Part shown: positions 25,334-34,599 of the stretch, in pieces
Layout: every line of letters begins with the position of its first letter
How positions within the stretch are numbered: position 1 is the stretch's first letter
From: Desulfobacula sp.
GTDB taxonomy: Bacteria; Desulfobacterota; Desulfobacteria; Desulfobacterales; Desulfobacteraceae
DNA length: 41,733 bases
Assembly: GCA_018645325.1 (NCBI GenBank)
Contig: JABGOU010000036.1
Location: forward strand, 1 to 41,733
Reading direction: 5' to 3'
The notes under the pieces: model-generated
What the model was told of the DNA's origin: nothing
What the model saw: only the letters and a program-made list of their open reading frames with translations
The model's database searches: none
Translations under genes and position numbers: made by a program

Positions 25334-26038
25334 TTATTCCTTTGGGTGACAGCTTTTGCAGGATGAAGGTGCCGGTCCCTTACCCTTGGGATCACCTTTT
25401 TCCTTGTTGTAATCCTTATGGCAGCCAATGCAATTGGCGTGGATGGCTTCAAAATGGTACTTGGCTATTTTTTCTTCTTTAGAAAGTTTTTCGCCTTTTG
25501 GTTTTTCTGTTTCCTTATGGCACTCAATACAGTTCTTAACAGGATCATCATAAGTTAACTCGATGGGTTTTCCTTTTTCATCATGGTGACAACTGCCGCA
25601 GGCAATTGAATATTTTTCCACATGCTCTTTATGGGTAAATTGCACAATCCCTTTTGAATGTTTTTGGTACAAGGGATTATTCATGGCAATAATATCTATT
25701 GAACCTTTTTCCACCACTTTAGCAGTCTTGGTTTCAACTTTGGGCTTGGTTTCGACTTTGGGCTTCTCAACTTCAGCTATCGGCTGAACAGCTACTTCTT
25801 CAGATTTTGCTTTGACTGAATCCGGCTCGCTTTTTAGAGCTTTTTTCGCAATTGATATTTTTTCCTTTGCATTTGTTGTAACTTCTTGGTCAGAATGAAC
25901 TCTTGTTTGAGCCTTTTTTGATTTTTTATGAATGGTTTCAACAGATTCATTCGAAGGGATTGAACCATAACTCAAGGAAAGTATAAGTATTAAAATGATT
26001 ATTAAAATAATGTTTTGTCCGTTTGATTCACTAGTCAC
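25334..26038 (-). CDS. Membrane-anchored tetraheme cytochrome c3-type protein
   Basis: The 234-aa protein has an N-terminal hydrophobic segment (about 9-26), which is a signal anchor. A long Lys/Glu/Val linker follows (about 35-125, with repeated PKVETK units), then a class-III cytochrome domain. Four heme sites are visible: CGSCHH, CIECHK, CIGCHK and CKSCHP, plus axial histidines in FTHKEHVEKY. It should carry electrons in the periplasm. The start is GTG, chosen because AGGAG lies 8 nt before it. It is convergent with the molybdoenzyme module, so a functional tie is possible but unproven. Confidence 0.87.
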   Translation of the reverse strand: MTSESNGQNIILIIILILILSLSYGSIPSNESVETIHKKSKKAQTRVHSDQEVTTNAKEKISIAKKALKSEPDSVKAKSEEVAVQPIAEVEKPKVETKPKVETKTAKVVEKGSIDIIAMNNPLYQKHSKGIVQFTHKEHVEKYSIACGSCHHDEKGKPIELTYDDPVKNCIECHKETEKPKGEKLSKEEKIAKYHFEAIHANCIGCHKDYNKEKGDPKGKGPAPSSCKSCHPKE

Positions 26039-26330
26039 GCTTTCTCTCCTAATTTACCTATCTAAAAAAAATTACTCCCAGTCCAATGAAATGGCTTTAC
26101 CTTGAAATCAACTAAAAATCAAACAAATTTTTCTTTACTATACCTGCTGCAATTGATAATCACATCTATCTATGCAGATATTTACATTTTTTTTATTTCA
26201 TCGTTTTTATAATTCATAAACTATAGTACAGTCAAAGTACTTATGAAACATTTAAAAAAAACATTATCCATTGTCCAAATTAAACAAAATTTTTAAACCT
26301 GCTGGAAAGGCACAGCTTTTGTAAATACTT

Positions 26331-26466
26331 TGTAATTATCAGCCCGTTAAAAAAAGTTATCCTCAAAGCCCTGTCTGATGGATATTTGCAGAAGGTTAAG
26401 CAAATAGCCTCGAAACGAATATCCATCAGACAGGGCGGTTTCAAGCATAAGAGCTGAATAATTACA
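26331..26466. repeat. MITE-like palindromic element, full copy
   Basis: The outer arms GTAATTATCAGC (26332-26343) and GCTGAATAATTAC (26453-26465) match except for one extra base. The inner arms GCCCTGTCTGATGGATAT (26368-26385) and its exact complement (26419-26436) pair over 18 bp. A deleted relative lies at 7079-7181. There is no coding capacity. The element sits 29 nt before the histidine kinase, in an otherwise featureless 456-nt gap (26039-26494) that must also hold the cytochrome promoter. Confidence 0.85.
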
Positions 26467-26494
26467 ATACTTTTAATTTCACCAAGGGTATATC

Positions 26495-28414
26495 ATGATT
26501 CAAAACGCCACAAATGAAGAGCTAAAAATTAAGATAAAAGACCTGGAGAACAAACTCTTGGAGGCAAGTAATGCCTGTCAAGTTACAAAAAAGGCCAGTA
26601 AAAACTATAAAAGATTTTTAAGATTTTTACCCTACCCGGTTATTGTAAGGGATGCAAAGGGATTGATTACCTATCTAAACCCCGCATTTTCAAAAACCTT
26701 TGGCTGGACTTTAAGTGAATTAAAAGGGAAAAAAGGGGACCAATATGTCCCCAAATTGCTTAAAACTGAGCTGACCGACAAAATAAAAGCCCTGCCGGCT
26801 CATAAAAACGTCCTGGAATTGAGCACTAAAAGGCTAACAAAAGATGGCAAAATTTTGGATGTGATGCTACGAGCCGGAGTGGACAAGGATCAGAACAATA
26901 ATCCTGAAGGCATGATCATTGTCTTAAGAGACATGACCATGGAAAAAAGAATCCAGCGCAATCGTGATGCCGTGGCCCGGATAAGCCAGGTTCTTCCCCA
27001 GTACCCTGATTTAAGAAAACTTCTTTTCTATGTAAACACTGAAATAAAAGAACTCCTTGAAACCCAAAGCGCTAATACAATTTTACTCAATGAGACTCAA
27101 AAAGAATTTTATTTTTTAAGTGCCACCCACGACGACCCGACCACAAGGGAGCGTATTGAAAAAGCCCGTTTCCCCGTTGACGAACTCCTGTCGGGCCAGG
27201 TGGTTAAAACCGGTAATTCCATTATTGTCAATGACCTTTCAGATGGCAGAAACCAATATAAATCCAGGGACCAGAATCTTGGGTACAAAGTTAAAAATGT
27301 AATTCTTGTGCCTTTAAGGAATAAAGATCGCATTATAGGAATTCTTGCAGCGGATAATAAAAAAACCGGGGATTTTGATGATACGGATCTTGAAACTTTA
27401 AATACCATTGCAGCCACGGTGGCCCTTTCAATTGAAAATGCCAGAGTTTCAAGGGAATTGAGAAAAGCCTATGAAGAGTTAAAAAGCCTTAACAAGGCAA
27501 AAGATAAAATGATAAACCACTTGTCCCATGAGCTGAAAACCCCTGTGGCTATTCTCTTAAGCTCTTTTAAAATCCTTTCAAAAAAGTTGGCGGATTTTCC
27601 TGAAGGGACCTGGCGTCCAACCATTGAAAGAATTAACAGGAACCTGGATCGTATTATCGGGATTGAAGGTGAAGTGTATGATATTGTCGAAAATAAGGAG
27701 GTCTTTCATCATAAAATTTTTTCCCTTATCCTGGAACAATGCCAGGATGAAATAGAAGCCCTTATTGCAGAGGAAACCGGTGAAAAAAAAGTCCTCACCA
27801 AAATACGAAAAAAAATTGACGATATTTTCAATCCCAGGGATCTTGTTGTCAAAGATATTTTTATGGATCAATTTGTTAAAAAAAGAATCAAAGCCATTGA
27901 GCAGGATATGGCTTTTAGAAATATTTCAATTATTAAAAGCCTTGAATCATCTTCTTATATCAGCATGCCTTTTGAACCCCTGAAAAAAACAGTGGATGGC
28001 CTTATCCGGAATGCAGTTGAAAATACACCTGATGGGGGGAAAATAGAGGTCTTTGTGATAAAAAAAGATAATGGAGTAGAGTTTATGGTTAAAGATCATG
28101 GAATCGGTCTCACAACCGAAGCCCAAAAAAGAATTTTTGAAGGTTTTTTCTCCACACAGGAAACAATGAATTACTCTTCAAAAAAACCCTATGATTTTAA
28201 TGCAGGGGGAAAAGGTGCCGACCTTCTGCGGATGAAAATATTTTCAGAAAGATTTAATTTTAAAATTTCCATGACATCAAATCGATGCCGGCGTATTCCA
28301 GAAAACAAGGATGCCTGTCCCGGTTCAATACAAGAATGCAAAAAAATTAAAGGACCTTCATGTGATGGCATGACAATTGTTAAATGTTTTTTCCCTTTCT
28401 CAAAACAGAGTTGA
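26495..28414 (+). CDS. Cytosolic PAS-GAF sensor histidine kinase
   Basis: The 639-aa kinase has a short coiled coil (1-35), a PAS domain (about 40-155), a GAF domain (about 165-320), a dimerisation/phosphoacceptor motif NHLSHELKTPVAIL, and an ATPase domain (N-box IRNAVENTPDGGK, G1 VKDHGIGL, G2 GGKGADLL). No transmembrane segment is seen, so it senses internal signals. Between G2 and the last strand is a short insertion with five cysteines (RCRRIP, DACPG, QECKK, PSCDG and KCFF), perhaps a metal or redox site. No response regulator gene adjoins it. The next operon has a sigma-54 promoter, but a link is not shown. Confidence 0.86.
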   Translation: MIQNATNEELKIKIKDLENKLLEASNACQVTKKASKNYKRFLRFLPYPVIVRDAKGLITYLNPAFSKTFGWTLSELKGKKGDQYVPKLLKTELTDKIKALPAHKNVLELSTKRLTKDGKILDVMLRAGVDKDQNNNPEGMIIVLRDMTMEKRIQRNRDAVARISQVLPQYPDLRKLLFYVNTEIKELLETQSANTILLNETQKEFYFLSATHDDPTTRERIEKARFPVDELLSGQVVKTGNSIIVNDLSDGRNQYKSRDQNLGYKVKNVILVPLRNKDRIIGILAADNKKTGDFDDTDLETLNTIAATVALSIENARVSRELRKAYEELKSLNKAKDKMINHLSHELKTPVAILLSSFKILSKKLADFPEGTWRPTIERINRNLDRIIGIEGEVYDIVENKEVFHHKIFSLILEQCQDEIEALIAEETGEKKVLTKIRKKIDDIFNPRDLVVKDIFMDQFVKKRIKAIEQDMAFRNISIIKSLESSSYISMPFEPLKKTVDGLIRNAVENTPDGGKIEVFVIKKDNGVEFMVKDHGIGLTTEAQKRIFEGFFSTQETMNYSSKKPYDFNAGGKGADLLRMKIFSERFNFKISMTSNRCRRIPENKDACPGSIQECKKIKGPSCDGMTIVKCFFPFSKQS

Positions 28415-28733
28415 ACACCTGTCAGGATTAATTTTTCTTAAGTTTACGTTTACCGTATCTTTTTACCCCAACATATTAAGGTTTATTATTGCCGCAATCG
28501 AATATTGATTCACTATTGCTTTTCAAACACGCATTTTAACACTCAACCAACTGATATAATAAGAAAATTAAAAAAATCAAATTAAAAAAATTATAGAGCC
28601 TACAAAATATATTCTTTTATTTCAAGACCTTATCCAATTATAACACAGTCATATTTGACTCAACTTTTATTTGCTGTCAATCGTCAGAACTCAATAGTGC
28701 TATCAAATCAGTTAATTCCATTTTACATCCATC

Positions 28734-28749
28734 TGGTATGCAATTTGCT
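28734..28749 (+). promoter_or_regulatory. Sigma-54 (-24/-12) promoter of the methylamine operon
   Basis: TGGTATG-CAAT-TTGCT matches the consensus TGGCACG-N4-TTGCW with the invariant GG and GC at correct spacing. It stands about 90 nt before the flavoprotein gene. A candidate activator site, TTGAC-N16-GTCAA, lies at 28655-28680. The rest of the AT-rich 28415-28733 gap shows nothing else I can name. Confidence 0.7.
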
Positions 28750-28837
28750 TTTCCAACTCATGTGTAATAAAAAATAATTAAATTTCCATTATAATTTATG
28801 GTTTTATATAAACCTTTTACTATCAGGAGGTAAAAAC

Positions 28838-31285
28838 ATGAGCAGTCAATTACCAACCCACGCCCAGGTAGTTATTATCGGTGGCGGTATTGTCGGTTGC
28901 AGCACGGCATATCATCTAGTAGAACTTGGATGGAAAGATGTAGTAGTGCTGGAACGTAAAAGAATTTCTTCGGGTACGTCCTGGGCCGCAGCAGGCCTTT
29001 TGGGACAGCTTTGGCCCACAAGTCCTTTGACCAAACTTGCAAAGTATGGAGCTGACCTCTATGCCGGGCTGGAAGCAAAAACAGGACAGCCCACAGGATA
29101 TAAGCGAAACGGATCACTCAGAGTGTCTCGGACCCAGGCCAGAAGAAGTGAATACTTGAGAGCCCTGGGTATGGCACGTGCCTTTGGTATCAAAATGGAA
29201 GAAATCAGCTTTGAAGAAGCCAAACGATTTATACCGGTTATGAACACGGATGATTTGACTGGTGTATGGTATCAACCCGATGACGGTGTTACAAATCCCG
29301 AAGACACGACCCAGGCCCTGGCCAAAGGAGCGCGTATGGGAGGGGCAACTATTCTGGAAAATATTAAGGTTCTTGATATCGAGATGAGCCAGGGTATGGT
29401 AACCGGTGTAAAAACCGATAAAGGAAATATCCAGTGTGAGTATGTTGTCAATTGTGGTGGCATGTGGGCAAGAGAAGTTGGCAAAATGGTGAATGTAAGC
29501 CTCCCTCTGGTTGCGGCAGAGCATATGCACATGACAACGGAACCCATTGAAGGTGTTTATAAAGGAATGCCCTATTTAAGGGATATGGATGGTTATATCT
29601 ATATCAAAGAAGAAATGGAAGGACTTCTGATGGGCGGATTTGAGCCCATGGCAAAGACCTGGGGAGTTAAAGGTATTCCTGAAAATTTTGAATATACCCA
29701 GCTTGATGAAGACTGGGACCAGATGGATCTGTTCATTCAAAATGCCATCATAAGGGTTCCAGCCTTTGCTGAAGCAGGTGTCACCAATCTAACCACTGTT
29801 CCTGAAAGCTTTACACCAGACACAGCTTATCTTCTGGGGGAAGCTCCTGGAGTCAAAAACTTTTTTGTGGCCTGTGGTATGAATTCTGTTGGAATCACAA
29901 GCGCAGGAGGTGCAGGAATGGCCCTTGCCACATGGATTGTTCAGGGCTACCCTGAAGAGGATCTATGGCCTGTGGATGTCAGACGATACAATAAATGGCA
30001 GAACAACCTCAAATACATTGAAGAGCGTGTCAATGTGGAATCAGTTGGCAACCTTTATACGGATCACTGGCCTTTTAAACAGCCCACGTCATCCAGGGAT
30101 GTTTTAAAAACCCCTATTCATGACAGGTTAAAAGACCTGGGCGCATGTTTTGGTGTAGTTTCAGGCTGGGAACGAGCCAACTGGTTTGCTCCAAAAGGAG
30201 TGGAACCCAAGTATGAATACAGCTGGGGTCGTCAAAACTGGTTTGAATTTTCTGCCAAAGAGCACATGAACGTAAGGGAAAATGTAGGTATTTATGATCT
30301 GACTTCAATGGGTAAATTCCTCATGCAGGGCAAGGATTCTCAAAAGGTTCTCCAGATGATCTGTGCCAATGATGTGGCAGTGCCTGTAGGCAAAGTTGTA
30401 TACACCCAGATGCTGAACAAAAGAGGCGGCATCGAAGCTGACCTCACGGTAACTAAAATGGAGGAAAACAAATTCTTTATTGTAACGGCCGGTGCAACCA
30501 CCACAAGGGATTTTGACTGGATCATGCGCCATATACCCGAAGATGCTAATGCTGTTTTAACCGATGTAACCTGGTCCTATATAATGCTTGGAGTCATGGG
30601 CCCAAATTCCAGGGATCTTTTGAACAAAATAACTGATGAGGATCTTTCAAATGAAGCTTTCCCCTTTGCCACTGCAAAACAAATTCATGCAGGATATGCA
30701 ACGGCCTTTGCCGTGCGCATGAGTTTTGTTGGAGAGCTGGGATGGGAACTATATATCCCAACACCCTTTGCCCAGGACATTTTTGATAAACTTATGGAAG
30801 CAGGGAAAGAATTTAATGCAGGGCTCTGCGGTCTCCACGCCCTGGATTCTCTGCGCTTAGAAAAGGGTTACCGCCACTGGAGCAGCGACATTTCCCCGGA
30901 TACAACCCCCTATGAGGCAGGTCTTGGATTTGCAGTTCGGCTCAACAAGGATGATTTCATCGGCAAAGCCGCCCTTGTCAAGCAAAAGCAAGAAGGCATA
31001 AAACAAAAACTGGTTATTTTTACAATTGATGATCCTGAACCTTTGATCTACCACGATGAGCCCATTTATTGTAATGGTGAAATTGTTGGTGAAAACACCC
31101 ATGGTTCCTATGCACATGTCACAGGCAATTCCATTGGCATGGTTTACCTTTCCAATGAAAAAGGAATTACGGATGAATGGATAATGGATGGGGACTATGA
31201 AATAGAGGTGGAAGATAAAAAATATCCCATCACCATTCATTTAAAAGCTCCTTATGACCCTGAAGGAAAATCAATCAAAGTATAG
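28838..31285 (+). CDS. Dimethylglycine/sarcosine dehydrogenase-like flavoprotein with GcvT domain
   Basis: The 815-aa protein has an N-terminal DAO-type FAD domain (GGGIVGCSTAYHL at 15-27), and a C-terminal GcvT-like folate-binding region (about 425-810, with GELGWELYIPTPFAQ and LRLEKGYRHW). Relatives oxidatively remove N-methyl groups from dimethylglycine or sarcosine, pass formaldehyde to tetrahydrofolate and reduce ETF. The relatives bind FAD covalently through the His of WHAAG; here residue 50 is Ala (SWAAAGLL), so FAD should be non-covalent. It leads the operon with mttB and etfBA, which supports an N-methyl amine substrate and ETF as acceptor. It ends TAG, backed up by TGA two codons on. 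Confidence 0.87.
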   Translation: MSSQLPTHAQVVIIGGGIVGCSTAYHLVELGWKDVVVLERKRISSGTSWAAAGLLGQLWPTSPLTKLAKYGADLYAGLEAKTGQPTGYKRNGSLRVSRTQARRSEYLRALGMARAFGIKMEEISFEEAKRFIPVMNTDDLTGVWYQPDDGVTNPEDTTQALAKGARMGGATILENIKVLDIEMSQGMVTGVKTDKGNIQCEYVVNCGGMWAREVGKMVNVSLPLVAAEHMHMTTEPIEGVYKGMPYLRDMDGYIYIKEEMEGLLMGGFEPMAKTWGVKGIPENFEYTQLDEDWDQMDLFIQNAIIRVPAFAEAGVTNLTTVPESFTPDTAYLLGEAPGVKNFFVACGMNSVGITSAGGAGMALATWIVQGYPEEDLWPVDVRRYNKWQNNLKYIEERVNVESVGNLYTDHWPFKQPTSSRDVLKTPIHDRLKDLGACFGVVSGWERANWFAPKGVEPKYEYSWGRQNWFEFSAKEHMNVRENVGIYDLTSMGKFLMQGKDSQKVLQMICANDVAVPVGKVVYTQMLNKRGGIEADLTVTKMEENKFFIVTAGATTTRDFDWIMRHIPEDANAVLTDVTWSYIMLGVMGPNSRDLLNKITDEDLSNEAFPFATAKQIHAGYATAFAVRMSFVGELGWELYIPTPFAQDIFDKLMEAGKEFNAGLCGLHALDSLRLEKGYRHWSSDISPDTTPYEAGLGFAVRLNKDDFIGKAALVKQKQEGIKQKLVIFTIDDPEPLIYHDEPIYCNGEIVGENTHGSYAHVTGNSIGMVYLSNEKGITDEWIMDGDYEIEVEDKKYPITIHLKAPYDPEGKSIKV

Positions 31286-31336
31286 ACCTGAAAGACTATT
31301 GATCGCTAAATGGTAAATTGAATAAAGGAGTGTAAA

Positions 31337-32806
31337 ATGAAGAGACCTATTAAGTCCGGCAAGCTTCAAAGCGGCGGCTTCAGTCTTAACGTCCTCACGG
31401 AGGATGAATTGTATGAGATTCATCTGGGGACCCTTGAAATACTGAAAACCACGGGGGTGTATGTGGAAAGTGAGGAGGCCAGAGAAATTTTTAAAATCGG
31501 TGGCGCCAGTGTCAATGAAAAGACAAAGGTGGTTACCTTTCCCAACTATCTGGTGGAAGAGTGCATCAATTCGACTCCGGATACCTTTCACGCCTATGGC
31601 CGAATCCCTGAAAGCGATGTGGCATTAGAGGCAAACAGGGTAACCTTTACTAACTTTGGTGAAGGGATTATGTTTGTGGACCCCTATACAGGCGAACACC
31701 GGGAAACAACTAAAAAGGATGTAGAGATGGCTTCCCGGCTCATCGATTACCTGGAAAATATTGAAACCTATGAACGGTGTATGCTCTCCCATGACAAGCA
31801 CCATTCCGTACAGGCCCTGCACAATGCTGAAGCCTCTTTGACCAATACTACCAAACACCACTGGCTGGGACCTGTGGATCGGTATCAATGCGGCAAAATC
31901 CTGGAGATGTGCTGGGCCATTGCAGGGGGTGAAGACAAATTTCGGCAAAGACCTTTCCTTACCTTTGTCACCTGTCCAATAAGTCCCTTAAAGCTGTCCT
32001 CCCACCATTGTGAAATTATTATAGAGGCTGCCATGAACGGTATAGGGGTCAACTGCATCGGCATGGCTATGTCAGGCGGGTCCTCTCCCATCCACATTGC
32101 AGGTACCCTTGTGCAGCAAAACGCAGAAGTGCTGGCAAGCCTTGTATTGAGCCAGCTGGTTAAAAAAGGTGCTGCTTTTATTTATGGCAGTTCCACCTGC
32201 CCTCTTGACTTAAAACAGGCAACTGCCACGGTTGGATCACCGGAAACCGCTTTGATCAATGCCGCGGTGTCGAGACTTGCCAGGTATTACAGCCTGCCCG
32301 TTTTTGCAGCCGGTGGCTAGGGCGACAGCAAAGTTACCGATTATCAGTCGGGTCACGAAAAAACCATCACAGGTCTCTTACCGGCGTTGTCAGGGTGCAA
32401 CGTAATTTACGGTTCTGGAATGCTGGAAATGGGAATTACTTTCGACCTGGCACAACTTATATTGGACAATGAGGTGGCCGGATTAATCAAAAGAGCTGTA
32501 GGCGGTATTGAGGTCAATGATGAAACCCTTTCTTTGGATACGATCAAGGAGGTCGGACCCTTTAAGGATTATCTTGCCCACGAAACCACCTATAAGAACA
32601 TGCGGTTGACCACAAGTCCTAAGCTAATGGATCGAAAGATGAGACCCAGATGGGAAAAAGCCGGTTCAAAAGACGCTTATGAGCGGGCCTGCGATGAGGT
32701 AAAACATATCCTCGAGACCTATCAACCCCCACAACTTTCAGATGAGGTACTCAAAAATGTACGCGCCATTATTGAAGGTGCCGAAGCTGAACTGGGAGTT
32801 AAGTAA
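31337..32806 (+). CDS. mttB: Trimethylamine methyltransferase MttB with pyrrolysine at codon 328
   Basis: Two fragments (327 codons, and the part after 32320) join in one frame across a single TAG into a 489-residue MttB; archaeal MttB is about 495. Upstream of the TAG is FAAGG and downstream GDSKVTDYQSGHEKT, the context of the pyrrolysine in archaeal MttB (residue 334 there). No other stop interrupts the frame, and conservation continues to the end. MttB moves a methyl group from trimethylamine to a corrinoid protein, with pyrrolysine in the active site. GGAG precedes the ATG. pyl genes and a corrinoid partner are needed but lie outside the window. A pseudogene is unlikely since only this codon is affected. 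Confidence 0.93.
32318..32320 (+). other. In-frame UAG read as pyrrolysine
   Basis: The amber codon falls exactly at the pyrrolysine site of MttB. The frame then stays open for 161 further codons to the TAA at 32804-32806. Automatic gene calling will split the gene here. Confidence 0.92.
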
Positions 32807-32814
32807 TAAATCAA

Positions 32815-32846
32815 TGCGGGCCAGACCCTTAAAACCTGTGCCCGCA
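32815..32846 (+). promoter_or_regulatory. Intercistronic hairpin between mttB and etfB
   Basis: TGCGGGC (32815-32821) and GCCCGCA (32840-32846) form a 7-bp GC-rich stem with an 18-nt loop. No T-run follows, so it is more likely an mRNA-stabilising or processing element than a terminator. Confidence 0.5.
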
Positions 32847-32877
32847 CCAAACACAAAAAAGAGTAAGGAAATCAACA

Positions 32878-33645
32878 ATGCGCATTTATGTGTGTGTCAA
32901 ACATGTCCCGGATACTGCTGCAAATATTAATATTGTTAATGATACTGGCTATGATAGGCAAGTAAAATACGTTGCCAACCCCTATGATGAATATGGGGTG
33001 GAAGAGGCGGTCACATTGGTGGAAAAGGCAGGAGAAGGTGAGGTCATTGCCGTGTGTGTGGGAAATGAAACCTCTGCAAATACTTTAAAATCAGTCATGG
33101 CAATGGGAGTTCACCGCAGCATACTGGTGAAAACAGATGAACAATTCTCCTCCAGCGCTTTGATTGCAAAGGCCCTGGCAAAAGTAATTGAAGAAGACGG
33201 GTCAGGCGATCTTATTTTTATGGGAAAACAATCTGTGGATAGTGAAGGAATGCAGACACCATACAGACTGGGAGCTGAACTGAACCTTCCCGTTGTCACA
33301 GGAGTTGTGAATTTTTCTTTGGAAGGTTCAAAAACTATCGTTCAACGTGAGATAGATGGTGGGGCAAGGGAATCTTTAAGCATGGGAACCCCATGTATCA
33401 TCGGTGCAACCAAAGGGTTAAACGAACCCCGATTCCCCAAACTGCCCGCCATCCTCAAAGCCAAGAAAAAAGAGATTAAAATAATTGAAATATCCAGTTT
33501 GGAAATTGTGGATGATGCTGGATGCCGACTCAAAAAACTTGAACCCGTAAAAGAACGATCCAATGCCAGAATCCTGGAAGGAACCACCGAGGATATCGTT
33601 AACTCCCTGGTAAAAATTTTAAGAGAAGAAGAAAAGGTTATTTAA
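32878..33645 (+). CDS. etfB: Electron transfer flavoprotein, beta subunit
   Basis: The 255-aa protein begins MRIYVCVKHVPDTAA and contains NPYDEYGVEEAVTLVEKAGEGEV and the AMP/nucleotide-loop region FMGKQSVDSEGMQTPYRLGAEL, all typical of EtfB. With EtfA it accepts electrons from flavoprotein dehydrogenases. Its place directly behind the dimethylglycine-dehydrogenase-like gene and mttB suggests a dedicated acceptor for that enzyme. etfA follows after 9 nt with a strong AAGGAG site. I see no sign of a bifurcating type (no linked Bcd/Fix-like partner), but this cannot be decided from sequence alone. Confidence 0.92.
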   Translation: MRIYVCVKHVPDTAANINIVNDTGYDRQVKYVANPYDEYGVEEAVTLVEKAGEGEVIAVCVGNETSANTLKSVMAMGVHRSILVKTDEQFSSSALIAKALAKVIEEDGSGDLIFMGKQSVDSEGMQTPYRLGAELNLPVVTGVVNFSLEGSKTIVQREIDGGARESLSMGTPCIIGATKGLNEPRFPKLPAILKAKKKEIKIIEISSLEIVDDAGCRLKKLEPVKERSNARILEGTTEDIVNSLVKILREEEKVI

Positions 33646-33654
33646 GGAGAAGTC

Positions 33655-34599
33655 ATGTCAAAGATAGGTGTATTCATTGAAACTGCGGATCAAAAGATTA
33701 AGAAAAGTGTTTTGGGAATCATTTTTGCAGCTTCACGGGGTGGAGATGTTGTGGGATTCGTACTGGACGGACTTGCCTCAAAATACAAAAAGAGTCTGGA
33801 AGAATACGGTGTCACAGAGCTTGTGAACCTCACCGCTTCCGGCATCGAGTTCTCAAAATATCCTGAAGCAGCCGGAGAAGCCCTGGCTCAAGGGGTTAAG
33901 GCATTTGGAGTGGCTGCCCTTTTAGGCGTTTCCAGTCCCATAGGCAATGACCTTCTGGCCAGGACAGCCATTGCATTAAAAGCCCCCCTGGCCCTGGACT
34001 GCATGGATGTGGATTTCACAGACAATAGTGTTAAAAAATCTCACTTTTCTGGCAAGGCCATTGCCACAATAGAAATGACAGCCAGTCCATTTGTGTGCGG
34101 GATACGGCCCAATAGTTTTGATGCAGTACAAAAACCTGTGACCTGTAATCTTATAGATCACAATCTTACGGTTTCAACAGAAGGTGCCATTACCATAACT
34201 TCAGTTGACAAAAAAGGTTCGGGCCAGAAAGATCTTACCGAGGCCAATGTCATTATCACGGGAGGCAGGCCCATTGGATCCAGTGAAAACTTTGCACTGT
34301 TAGAAGACTGCGCTAAAATTCTGGATGCAGCAGTGGGAGCCTCAAGAGCTGCGGTGGATTCAGGTTATGCACCCCATTCAATGCAGGTGGGACAGACCGG
34401 CAAAATTGTCAGCCCCAAACTCTATATCGGATGTGGCCTGTCCGGTTCTGTGCAGCATTTTGCCGGTATGAAGACCTCCAAGGTAATCGTTGCTATTAAC
34501 ACGGACAAAGATGCCCCTATTTTCTCAAAATCAGATTACGGTATCATCGGTGACCTGTTTGAGGTGGTGCCGGCACTGACAAAAGCCTTGCAAAAATAG
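33655..34599 (+). CDS. etfA: Electron transfer flavoprotein, alpha subunit
   Basis: The 314-aa protein has the C-terminal FAD-binding half of EtfA: GGRPIGSSENFALLEDCAKIL, GASRAAVDSGYAPHSMQVGQTG, and KLYIGCGLSGSVQHFAGM through INTDKDAPIFSKSDYGIIGDL. The N-terminal half matches the EtfA fold. It forms the heterodimer with EtfB and passes electrons on, probably to a quinone oxidoreductase elsewhere. It ends in TAG with a TAA four codons later. mttB2 follows after 90 nt. Confidence 0.92.
   Translation: MSKIGVFIETADQKIKKSVLGIIFAASRGGDVVGFVLDGLASKYKKSLEEYGVTELVNLTASGIEFSKYPEAAGEALAQGVKAFGVAALLGVSSPIGNDLLARTAIALKAPLALDCMDVDFTDNSVKKSHFSGKAIATIEMTASPFVCGIRPNSFDAVQKPVTCNLIDHNLTVSTEGAITITSVDKKGSGQKDLTEANVIITGGRPIGSSENFALLEDCAKILDAAVGASRAAVDSGYAPHSMQVGQTGKIVSPKLYIGCGLSGSVQHFAGMKTSKVIVAINTDKDAPIFSKSDYGIIGDLFEVVPALTKALQK

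Noticed and set aside
26331-26466. Terminator or riboswitch for the histidine kinase
   Set aside because: A second, related copy occurs at 7079-7181 before an unrelated gene, so a dispersed repeat is the simpler reading.
31337-32320. mttB as a truncated gene or pseudogene broken by a nonsense mutation
   Set aside because: The stop is TAG at exactly the pyrrolysine site, the downstream frame is intact and conserved, and the neighbouring genes form a coherent methylamine operon.
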